From Struthidea cinerea (Eukaryota > Chordata > Aves > Passeriformes > Corcoracidae): a stretch of 64,000 nt of DNA. Position 1 is the first letter of the stretch. Each line of letters begins with the position of its first letter. A program made the position numbers and the translations under genes. The notes beneath the pieces are model-generated. The model searched no databases, was not told the origin of the DNA, and was given only the letters and a program-made list of their open reading frames with translations. Below, piece by piece: positions 12,162 through 21,300 of the stretch. The stretch is taken from NCBI GenBank assembly GCA_013397865.1, contig VZTI01002740.1, forward strand, positions 400,045-464,044, read 5' to 3'.

Positions 12162-15100
12162 CTTAAAAAAAGAATCAAGAAAATAAAATGGTTAATGAGT
12201 AAATATGTAAATTTGAAAACATAAGGATTTTCAACATACTTGAAAAGTCCTCTGACATCTCACAGGTACTTAAGTTAAAGGTATCAGCTGTTAAAACCAA
12301 TCAAAGGGACTATTCTCAGGGGAGAGATGTAAATAGATGTCCCATCAATGATCGTTTGAGGAGCAACTGATAGCACTTATCAGCTCTTGCAGGCATTAAT
12401 CTCAGAATAATCAAAAGTAAATACCAAGCAAAAGCAAGAGGAAGAACTTCACAAGAGGTAAGCACTCAAGCCTGAATGTCGGCTTTTAACCCTTCCTTCA
12501 ACAAGGGGCTTTGCTTTTAGCAAAAGCAGAAAAGCCATACCCTCATGTACGTGAAAGCCACCGAGTCCCTGCTCAGAGGATTCTCCACTGAGACCTTTAT
12601 TGGCTTTCTTGAGCTGAGCTCAATAGCAGTAAGCAGTAGACTGCTTTTGCAGAGCATGGGAAGCCTATTATGTCTTTTGCTCCTATAATGAGGAACAATA
12701 GGGCTGATTCAAAGTTGAACATGCTAAAAGTTTAACGAGCAAGCCGTGTGCCACATATAACTGCTCAATATAGAAAACTGCAAGGAAAAAGTAGTTCTAC
12801 TGGTGGACTTTAATTTCTTTTTTTTTTTTTTTTTTTGTCTAGGGTTGCAAAGATAGGAATGCCACCTTTCTAATGTTTTGATTTACATCTGAGTTGGTGC
12901 TACAACTCAGAAGTCACAGCTTCAAGGCACTGCTACTCAGGTAGGAATCTGGTCAGGAGACAAAGAGCCTGCTTGGGGTGCAAATGAATCTTGAAACTCT
13001 TAAGTCTATTGTTTTCTTACCCTGCTAACCAGTGATGCTGGCACAACTGAAGGAAAGCATAAGATGGGATTGAGATATTATGGGTGGAAAGGGAAAGAAT
13101 ATTTTGCACTGATTTTGCCACTGAAGAGAAAATATTATTAAATCCTTATTAGTGATCTCAAGAGTATTAAAAACAATCTGGATCAGTCAGTTGTCCATGA
13201 AAAATACTACCAGTAAAGTAGTTCTTTAAGTCTTTATGCTAGCTGGTACACTGTTTACAAAAATATTCAACCATTTATTCAGGGAATTTCACAGGCTGAT
13301 ACAGAAAGACTTGACTCAAAATGATGTGGTGCTTTTGAGGAGACTAGATAATACTGCTTTATGATGATCAGCCTAACGGCTGCATATTTTTTTGTGTGGA
13401 GCGTGCTCAGTCTTAGAACTCATACAAGAATACTCTGAAGATTGAGATACAGATCTTAAAATAAGATTCAGGTTAGTTTTGTGTTGCTTATGTATTATGA
13501 TTGATGATTCTATGTGTTAAGTAGCTTAAGTTAGTTTTCAGTACTTTTTTCTCTAGTGTAATGCCAGTTTTTACTTCTACCACACCAGTATATGCTACTG
13601 TTTTTTCTCTTTATCTAAGAAACATTTGTATGCTTGGATTTAGATTAATTGTAGAAATTGTCCTGGTTAAGTGGATAGTCATAGACATGTACAGATTTTG
13701 AAGAACAGAGAAGTATTTAAACTCTGTAATTTTCAGCTAGAATGGTGGAAAGTTTCCTACTGCACAGAATTATAAAGATCTGAAAGTGTCTTATGTGATG
13801 TACTATAGAGTCCAGAGCAGTGTTTTTTACTGTCTCACTAATGTTTGCATTCTCTGAAGCAAAGCAACCCACTGTAGAGGTCTAACTAGTGCACATACAG
13901 CATTCTCTGAGTACCCCACCACTGCAGAAGGCAATTCTGTCACCCATGGGATAAGAGTGTTTGATTTAGCACCATTTCTTACCACAGTTACTGTGCATTA
14001 TTTCTGAGAGACAGTTCAGAGTACCGTAGCCGCACCGACAAAGCCAACAGCCCTTCAGCACCCAGACGCCGTGGCTAATGCTGCCGCAGTTGCTGTCGAT
14101 GACAAGGGAGATGTTTGGTACATCCCTGGCCCCACCACACAGTATAACCATCCAGACCACCTCATTCATTTCCTCTGATTTTGGTCTGTTTTTTTTTACC
14201 TTAGCCGCTCATCATGTTCGCAGTATCTGCCAGTGAAGTGCTTGAGGCAGGCACAGAAAGTCCCCAGGATACAAGTCCCTCCATTTTGGCAGCAGTGTCT
14301 GTTCAGTTTTTTACCTGCAAGACAATATTACAGAGGTTAACAAGCATCTCAGGGGCTCTGAACCTCACCTTTTGCTCACTTGTTTGCTCGGGTCTCTCCA
14401 GTTCTCAAAGTCTCTTAAGGATATCAACTTTTATTGTCTTTAGAGACAATAAAATTATATGCCTGTTAGGAGTGTTTGCTCAGCTAAACCCAGTTTGTTT
14501 AGTTAAGGATTAGAAACAAGCTACCAGGGATTACAGGATGGTGAAGAAGCAACGCCTGGCAAATCCTGTAGCAGCAGCGTGTGTTCAAGTGAAATATTTC
14601 ACTTTGACAGACGCAGGTCTCAATCACACTAAGAAATGGGGCATTTTTGCAGGGAAGTGATGCTTATTTTTGNNNNNNNNNNNNNNNNNNNNNNNNNNNN
14701 NNNNNNNNNNNNNNNNNNNNNNNTCCCTTAAACCCTTCTCAGAGTCCTGGGATTGAGCACAAGCCTAAAACTTTATGTGTGGGAGGAAACAGAATATTTT
14801 TTTTTTTCTGTTAGTACTGCTGCTTTCAGCCAGCTCAAAGCTTTTTTATAAAATTAACATTTTTTTTGTCATGAAATAGGGTGAATTTTAAAAAATTAAC
14901 AGCATGTTACAAAATTTCACAGATGCTTTTTTAAAACAAGGGGCCAAATCCTTCTTCATTCTTAGTATCCTTCCTTGTTTTTTCTTAACACATTTTGCAA
15001 GTGAGAAATCTTCAGTTCTACCTTAAGTTTTATCACCATTTACTAAGTGGCCACGGGTATAATTTAAATGAGTGGCCACAGAAAACCAATAGGCTGGAAT

Positions 15101-15722
15101 CTTCCAGGACAACAGTTAAAGCATTACTATATTATATTAAAAAAAAAAAAAAAGGTCATTGTTTACAAAAATTATGTTACCTACTCTCTGTAATTCCAGT
15201 GAAGGGTACGAATGACCTGGAACTCTGTTGCTTTCTACTTTCATAACTCTGATTCATGTCACTGAGAGCATCTCTAAAGGTCCCTTCGTTCTTGGGCAGC
15301 TGCTTTTGTGCTGTGGCATTGAGACTTTTCACATCTTCTTTACGTTCTTCTCTTTCAGGGCCTTGACAAGAAGTGCAAATATGTAAGGGAAGGGTATGAA
15401 GAAATACACACTGTAAATGTAGAGGAGAAACACGGCGGGACGGGGAGAAACACGAAATGTCCCTTACCTTTTTCTAAGCGAACAGCCTGCCAGACCAGAG
15501 TCACAGTGAAAAGAATTCTGGAAAAAAAAAAAAAAAAAGGAAAAGAGAGAGAGAGAGAAAGAAAGAAAAAAAGAAAATAGCTTAAATAAATTTGTGCTAA
15601 TAAGACACGAACACTAAAACGGATGGCGAGCGTGTGAACTTTTAAAAGGAATAAGTATCCCTGGCTAGAGAAGGTCCCCGGCATCTCAGGCAAACTTACC
15701 TAATATGATTTCCCCAGTACAT
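12049..15722 (-). CDS. CFC1: EGF-CFC family Nodal co-receptor (Cryptic/Cripto-like), six exons
   Basis: Join on the minus strand: 15722-15700, 15517-15468, 15361-15185, 14314-14200, 14092-13983 and 12161-12049; 588 nt, 195 residues. EGF-CFC proteins are extracellular GPI-anchored co-receptors that let Nodal and GDF1/3 signal through ALK4 and type II activin receptors in gastrulation and left-right patterning. Seen in the sequence: signal peptide at about residues 1-22 with a hydrophobic core (ILFTVTLVW); variable region 25-83 with N-glycosylation sequons at N39 and N61; EGF-like domain with C91, C92, C98, C104, C106 and C115, containing the O-fucose-type NGGTC site (T97); CFC domain with C124, C137, C140, C142, C149 and C158, keeping the H129/W132 pair known in the family for ALK4 contact; and a C-terminal hydrophobic GPI signal at about 181-195. 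The length fits human Cripto (188) and Cryptic (223). Introns are about 182, 106, 870, 107 and 1821 bp, all GT-AG with consistent phases. The EGF and CFC domains resemble CFC1 more; the stretch just before the EGF domain resembles TDGF1. The family call is very secure, the paralogue name less so. Confidence 0.93.
13983..14092 (-). CDS. CFC1: EGF-CFC exon 5, CFC domain
   Basis: A 110-bp exon, acceptor ATCGACAG, donor TGTG|GTAAGA, encoding residues 123-158 plus split codons. All six CFC cysteines are present (NCG, KGC, LC, RC, NC, SNC). The H..W pair (SHGVW) used by family members to bind the type I receptor ALK4 is kept. Confidence 0.95.
14200..14314 (-). CDS. CFC1: EGF-CFC exon 4, EGF-like domain
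   Basis: A 115-bp exon, acceptor CTTGCAG, donor CTAAG|GTAAAA, encoding residues 85-121 plus split codons. It contains all six EGF cysteines of the family's compact EGF fold, which lacks the first loop (adjacent C91-C92). It also has the NGGTC O-fucosylation motif and the family signature GRYCEHD. The reading is unambiguous. Confidence 0.95.
14429..14454. repeat. Perfect 11-bp inverted repeat in intron 3
   Basis: The arms ttttattgtct and agacaataaaa are separated by four bases (ttag). It sits about 115 bases upstream of the EGF exon acceptor in the transcript. It could form a small AT-rich hairpin in the pre-mRNA; no function is known. Confidence 0.8.
14673..14723. other. Assembly gap (51 N) in intron 3
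   Basis: The run of N lies wholly inside intron 3 of the EGF-CFC gene and removes no coding sequence. The true intron length is unknown. Confidence 0.98.
15185..15361 (-). CDS. CFC1: EGF-CFC exon 3, variable N-terminal region
   Basis: A 177-bp exon encoding residues 26-83, open throughout and highly charged at its start (GPEREERKED). It carries sequons NAT (39-41) and NQS (61-63). The end, VPFTGITE followed by split Ser84 and KKLNR, parallels the pre-EGF segment of human Cripto. The acceptor is GTCAAG; the other nearby AGs give immediate stops. The donor is the weaker GAGA|GTAGGT. The AG|GTAACA site three bases away would create a stop when joined to exon 4. Confidence 0.87.
15468..15517 (-). 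CDS. CFC1: EGF-CFC exon 2, signal peptide core
   Basis: A 50-bp exon, phase 2 in and phase 1 out, encoding ILFTVTLVWQAVRLEK. The human CFC1 counterpart is also an 'LLFTV.L' hydrophobic stretch. The acceptor is TTTCCAG after an extremely long polypyrimidine tract. The donor is AAG|GTAAGG. Confidence 0.9.
15521..15578. repeat. Poly-A/GA-rich low-complexity tract (intron 1 polypyrimidine tract)
   Basis: An A-run followed by GA and GAAA repeats on the plus strand. On the gene's strand it is an almost unbroken pyrimidine tract of about 57 bases, ending three bases before the exon 2 boundary, so the microsatellite doubles as part of the 3' splice site. Confidence 0.9.
15700..15722 (-). CDS. CFC1: EGF-CFC exon 1, coding part
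   Basis: Encodes MYWGNHI plus two bases of Arg8 (AG|A). The donor is AG|GTAAGT, a near-perfect consensus. The start was chosen because the first residues line up with the start of human CFC1, and because the signal peptide follows at once. There is an A at -3. An in-frame ATG exists 90 bases upstream (15810-15812) but would bury the signal peptide. Confidence 0.88.
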
Positions 15723-16040
15723 TTTCCTGCAGCCTGGAATAGCCGTGAGGTCGTCCGGGAGAGCTTGAGCAGAAGGAAGATGTCCAGAGCCCTTCACTGC
15801 GGGCTGTTGCATGCGGCGGTCCTCACAGCGTAGACACGGATGGAAAGAGAAAGCAGGACTGAGGAAAGTTTCCTCTTGCTGTCCAGCTCACAGCAAGGCT
15901 CAGTCCCCAGCCGCCCCGCTGGCTGAGCCCTCCCGGGCGCCAGGAACATCCCTCCGGGGTAGGACTCCCTGGCCAGCCCCCGATTTACGTGCGCTGCTGA
16001 CGGGTGGAGCGAGGTGGGGGCACCTACTGCTGGGGGGAGA
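15700..16040 (-). promoter_or_regulatory. CpG island over the 5' end of the EGF-CFC gene
   Basis: GC content rises sharply and CpG pairs are frequent (for example ccgccccgc, cccgggcgcc, acgtgcgc, gacgggtggagcgagg). The flanks are AT-rich and nearly free of CpG. The block covers the coding start and the presumed 5' untranslated region. CpG islands mark promoters of many developmental genes in birds. The transcription start itself cannot be placed. Confidence 0.65.
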
Positions 16041-16115
16041 CTGAAGGGCCCATGAGAGCAACAAAAAGCCCAGGGAGGAAGATCTCAACTCCAGTGTATT
16101 TCTCAACGCAGAAGA

Positions 16116-16122
16116 CTTTATA
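16116..16122 (-). promoter_or_regulatory. Possible TATA box
   Basis: The minus strand reads GGTATAAAGTC about 400 bases upstream of the start codon, at the outer edge of the CpG island. It matches TATAAAG, but such matches occur by chance in AT-rich DNA and the island may use dispersed starts instead. Confidence 0.25.
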
Positions 16123-16141
16123 CCACCATACACTGCATAGG

Positions 16142-16193
16142 AAAAACAAACAAACAAACAAACAAACAAACAAACCAACCAACCAACCAACCA
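16142..16193. repeat. (AAAC)n-(AACC)n compound microsatellite
   Basis: A run of aaac units passes directly into ccaa units. It lies just upstream of the EGF-CFC CpG island. Confidence 0.92.
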
Positions 16194-17099
16194 GACATTG
16201 TTCTGCAGAACTGCAATAGGTATATCATAAACTAGAGCATGTATATATGATGAAGGTTAAAAAGCCTCAACTCTACCTGCATGCCTTTTCTCTGCCAGGG
16301 TTTTTTGCCGGGGATCTGCTTTATGAGATTGTGCCACTTTGCAGCAGAGACCCTTAAAACCTACTTTAGAGATTTCCAATAAAAATACTAGAAAAAGCAG
16401 TATAAGATCCTTGAGAGAGGATGGTTGTCTCCCCAGAGCTGTAAACAACCTTTTGAAACATTTTCTGAACATTTTTACTTTTAATAAAATTAGGCCCATT
16501 AGTGAGTATTCCTAGTCTGATTTTATGCACTACCAGCAGATACCGAGATATAATTTACCACATGTACTGAAATGGGCTAGGACCACTCACATTACCACTC
16601 ACTTTACTATGGCTCAGTATCATCAGCAAAAAGACCTGCAGCTGGTCAGTGCTAAAAAAGCTGCTCTGGGCAGGCTTTTCTCATCACAGTCCCACATTTT
16701 GTACCACGGAGTGCACATTGCCTTTACTTAAGCTGTGGCAGCAAACTGCAGCAGTACATCTCTTTTTGTTTTGGAGGGGCATGCAGAAGAGGGATGTTTT
16801 CGCTGTGTCACTGCAAACCAAGCTAGTACAGGTTTCACCTTGGCTAGATGCAAGATCACATCACAAGTATGGGTCAGACCCTCACTGAAGAAATGGCTGC
16901 ACCAACTAAAGACATTATCATTCCTTGTTTCTAAGTCCCTGTGGCTGTCACTTGTCAGATTTGCCCCGTCTGAACTAATGGTTTAGAAGCTGTGATCACT
17001 TCTCATCCAATTTGGTACAAAGGCTGGCTTAATTTACAAAGATAGCTGTCCTAATTAAAGTCAACTCTCTTGGCACTAAAGCAGATGGAGAGTGTTTTG
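16194..17099. other. Intergenic DNA upstream of the EGF-CFC gene
   Basis: No exon or repeat family was recognised between the AAAC repeat and the next CR1. Distal promoter elements of the EGF-CFC gene could lie here, but none can be named from sequence alone. Confidence 0.5.
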
Positions 17100-18347
17100 A
17101 GGACATGTTCTCTTATACAACTGTACACAGCATGGGTAAGAAGCAAGAGAAGTTGGAAACCATTGTGAAGTTAGAAAACTACGGCCTAATTGCTATAATG
17201 GAAACACTGGGGAAAGTCACACAACTGGAGCACTGCAATCGGGAGCTACAAGCTATTCAGAAGCTCTTTATCTCCAAACTGGAGACACCTGGATTTGATG
17301 GATGGACAGTTCAATGGATAAGGAATTGGCTGGCTGGCTAGCTGCAGCCAGAGAGTTGTGGTAAATGGCTCTGTGTTGAGGTGGAGGCTGGTGATGAATG
17401 GTGTCCCTCAGGCTCTGTTTTGGGACCACTGCTCTGCAGTGTCTTCCTCAATGGCACAGACAGTGGGATCGAGTGCACCCGCAGCAGATGACACAAATGT
17501 GGGCAGTGCAGTTGACACAACAGAAGGATGGGATGCCATCCAAAGGGATGTGGATGAGCTTGAGCACTGGCCCCATGAGAACCTTATGAAGTTCAACAAG
17601 TCCGAGTGCAAGGTGCTGCACCCGGGCTGGGGCCTGGGTGCCCAGACATGAGCATAAATTGGGAGAAGTTGTAGAGAGCAGCCCTGTGAAGAGGGACTTG
17701 GGGATTCTTGTGGGTGAAGAGCTGGACATGAGCCAACAGGGTGCAGCCTAGGGGTGCATCCAAAGCAGCATGTCCATCAGGTCAAGGGAGGTATTTCTGC
17801 CCCTCTGCTCTGCCCTTCTGAGACAGCCCCCTCCCTCCCTCCGAACACTGCATCCAGCTCTGGGGTCCCCAGTACAGGAAGGATGTGGACCTGTTAGAGT
17901 GGGTCCAGAGGAGGCCACAAGGTGTTCCCGAGGGATGGAGCACTTCTCCTATGGAGACAGGCAGAGAGATTTGGGACTGTTCAGCCTGGAGAAGAGAAGG
18001 CTCTGGGAAACCTTGTTGTGATCTTCCAGTACCTTAAGGGAACTTGTAAAAAGGAGGATGAGGACCTTTTCATAGGGTTAGATAGTGACAGGACAAGGGG
18101 CAAAGGTTTTAAACTGAATAAGTGTAGGTTTAGATTAGATATTAGGAAGAATTCTTTGCTGTGAAGGTGCTGAGGTTCCCTGGAGAAGCTGTAGATTAGC
18201 TATCCCTGGCAGTGTTCAAGGATAGACTTGATGGGGCCCTTAGCAACCTGGTCTAATAGAAGATGTCCCTGACCATGGCAGGGGGGTTGGAACTTGACGA
18301 TCTTTGGGGTCCCTTCCAGCTCCAGCACATTCTATGATTCTATGATG
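17100..18347 (+). mobile_element. CR1 LINE, long but broken copy with endonuclease and RT remnants
   Basis: The left end (17100-17212) translates into the CR1 ORF2 endonuclease start: 'SMGKKQEKLE' followed by 'LENYGLIAIMETL'. About 50 bases of unmatched sequence follow. From about 17262 the copy enters the C-terminal RT region ('TPGFDGWTVQWIRNWLAG', then the DNA equivalent of 'GVPQG..LGP'). It continues through the ORF2 tail and 3' untranslated region ('ttcagcctggagaagagaag', 'ttagattagatattaggaag') to the terminal tctatgattctatgatg. Most of the endonuclease and the catalytic RT core is deleted, and stops and frameshifts are frequent. It is inactive. Confidence 0.95.
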
Positions 18348-21300
18348 GTGCGCTCTTTCATGTCTCCTGTGGGAACACTGGTCTTCAACAGGAGGACAGA
18401 AGTGCATTGCCGAAGATTTGAAATGGCTGTTTCCACAGGGATTGCTTGCAGGGAGTGCTCTGCAGGGCTCTACAAATCTCAGGGGATAAGGCATTCCCAG
18501 TGCTGCTACACTTACTGGCTCCAATTGTTCTAAGGTCAACCATTTCTTGTAGATACAGGCTAACCCTTTAGCTTCACGGCATCTTGTTCAGGCGTGTTTT
18601 ATTTTTGTTACTAACTTAAACTGATTTAGATGAAGCTATATTCTTGTTCCAGGCTTGTATTGAAGTACCATGCCTTTTAGAATGGAGAGTCTGTGATGTA
18701 CATTTGTGTATAATTCAGCTAAATCAGCACTAGAACTTTTATCCTAACACTTGTGGGTAAGATGTTTCATAGAAAGCGCGTTATGATAAAAATCACAACA
18801 CGTTAATTCAGGAAGGGATTTTGGTTTTCCTATCTTTAATAACAACAACTTTGAAGAGACAGTTTACTCTCACCATTATGCTGTCTGCCTCTACCTGCTG
18901 TGATTGACAAGGACTTCTAAATGAAACATGTTACAGTTTAGGTGCTTGCTTAAAACCCATCACATTTTAAAATACTGTCATAAAACAGAATGTTCTGAAT
19001 CAGGACTATAAAATGTTTCACACAAATAGAAGAGATGTCATTTTTGCATATATTCAGAAAACTTGTATGTATTATGCACATTTGAAAATGTTTACTTTTG
19101 GAGAATACTTACAATTGAAACAACTCTTGTTTTCATTGAGTTCTCTAACTGTATAATGGGGCTAGTATTTTGAGTTTAAAAAGAAGAGGTGTAGTTACAT
19201 TTGTTCTAGGGTTTTTTTGCTTGTATATTAGGAAAAAAATATTAGTTTTCAGTTAGGTCTAACTGGTAGTATCACTTTAAGCTACAATATTCAGATGCTG
19301 AAATGTTGTCATTTACTGTTTAGCTTGTTGTTTTTCCACTCTGCATAGATGGAAGGCAAAAAACCCGTAAACAGAGATAAGTAAACACAGGAACATCACA
19401 CAGTGGGGTTTTTTTAACTAAATTTTGTGTCAATGTAGTTCTCCTGGAGAATTTTCTTGGGTACTAAATTCCCAGCCCTGTGCTGGAGGTAAGTTTCAAA
19501 ATGCAGGGGCTGGTGAAGAAATATTGATCAATTTTCACACCCTGCGCCATTTGCTTAAGACCAGAAGTCATTCCTGTAAGTGGAAGAGCTAACAACCTGG
19601 GAGAACTGTAAAGCAGTTGGTAAACATTTCTTGCTTTTGATACCTTGTTTCTTCCTTCTCCCTATAGCCTCACCATCAAGGCACGCATAGGAATGGGGAC
19701 AGAGAAAATTGCTCAGATGCTGCTGTTGCCTGACTGCACCAGAGGTGAGATTGGTGTGACATTGCAGAAAAGTGCTGCTGTTTGTTGTTGACAGAATCTG
19801 CCAGAAAGTGATTGCTTCTGCCCAGGGATTTGTGAGGAGTGGCAGAAAGGGTAGACACACTCCTTTTATCAGTTTCAAGTAAGATAAGAGTGGAGCCAAC
19901 CAAAGAGCAGGTCCTGAGCATTTCAGTCAAGCCCTGCGTACATAGGAGATGGCTAACTATTAATTAGGGGTGTTCAGCACAGTTAGTTCTGACAACAGAT
20001 CAGGTAGCCTATATGGGTAAGTGTGGTAGGAAAATGTGGTGCTACTTTATTGGTGTGCAAAATTCCTCTTGCGCTCATGCCAGGAACTGTGGGTCTATGG
20101 CCTGCATCTTCTGGCACTCTCCCAAAATGCAAGCGAACCCTTACGCTGAGAGCTGAAGTGTGGATAATACATGCTGGGTTTTGGTATATTATTGTTTCAT
20201 ACCATCTGTAGTGCTCTGTATTTCTGAAAGCTTCAGGATCAATAGATGCCTAAGGACTGGAGGCAGCATTGAAACAATCAGAAGCAAGGATGAAGAAAAT
20301 GTGAGTGTCTCTGGTTTCCTGGGAGCGCTTCTGAAAGCCTGCTCAGGGTCTGCTCAACTCTGCTCAGTGCAACCAAAATATCTCCTGAGTAGAAATCTTT
20401 AGATTCCAAAATTCCATCTTTGGGTTAGGGCTAGATCTCTAACCAGATTGGGCAATGTTGAATCAGCTATGCACAACATTACAGAAAATAATGAAAAACA
20501 ATTGGCCTCCATGAACATTTATTGAAATCTTGGAATTATAGACGTATGTGAAGCAAAACTCTTTGTCATGGTGACGTACAATTGTCAGAGGAAAGGGCAG
20601 ACCCTAGGCAATCTAGAGTGGCAAGCCTCAGAGAATGTTTAACTCATTAAATGTTAAGAATAGTGGATGGAAAGACCTAGTACTAGTCAGCCTGAGAGTT
20701 GTTTATTTTTTGTGGTCTTTGGCTCGCTACTAAGGCTTCTGGAATCTACCCAAGTGTTCTTTCTTTCTAAAGGCTATGTAAAACTTCAACACAGTTGAAC
20801 TGAATGATTTTTACAGTATCACAGAACTTTCTCAAGAGAGGCTGGTCAGACCAGCTCTTACTACTGTCAGGAATTTCTATAGGATCATGTAGAGGTTGCT
20901 GTTGTTGCCTCTGCATTTCTGTGTATGCATGCACAGTGTGAATGAACAGTATAAATTACCAAACAGCTTTTTTCACTGCATGTTAAGAAAGGCTTACATT
21001 GGCTTAGTCGGAATTGGCCACTAATTGACTTGAGGAAGTAATACGCAGGAAAGTTAGATAATCCATATTGTGACTGGCACCACTTAACTAATGCCACAGG
21101 TCCATGATGAACTTAAGCAGGATAAATGGCTACTGCTGCTAAAAGGGTGAGTCGCACTTTGTCTTACACCGTGGGTTGTTTGTACTGCCTCCCTCATGCC
21201 GTCATCGCTGTTCGTGCAGCCATGAATGAGCTGAAGTAGGGAGTTTATCTGAATGAAAACTCAGCTTTGGAAAAAAAAAAAAAAGAAGTTAGTTTTCTGC

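Noticed and set aside
13501..13530. Possible CR1 terminal repeat (gatgattctatgtg)
   Set aside because: There is only one short match, with none of the CR1 3' untranslated sequence before it.
13966..14169. Single open frame through the CFC exon as a stand-alone 67-residue protein
   Set aside because: Only 14092-13983 is exon. The rest of the frame is intron 4 and the intron after exon 5, and the true product is spliced.
14315..14450. Alternative pre-EGF exon ending at a GTGAGC donor at 14378-14379
   Set aside because: Joined to the EGF exon it gives a plausible short peptide, but an in-frame TGA lies just upstream with no good acceptor, and the exon at 15185-15361 fits far better.
14214..14513. 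99-residue plus-strand frame
   Set aside because: It is antisense to the EGF exon and intron 3 and is a shadow of the real gene.
15355..15693. 112-residue minus-strand frame with a poly-Phe/Ser stretch
   Set aside because: The stretch is the translated polypyrimidine tract. Only the ILFTVTLVW part belongs to a real exon.
17338..18539. Several overlapping frames on both strands
   Set aside because: All lie within the broken CR1 copy and are remnants or shadows of its ORF2 and 3' untranslated region.
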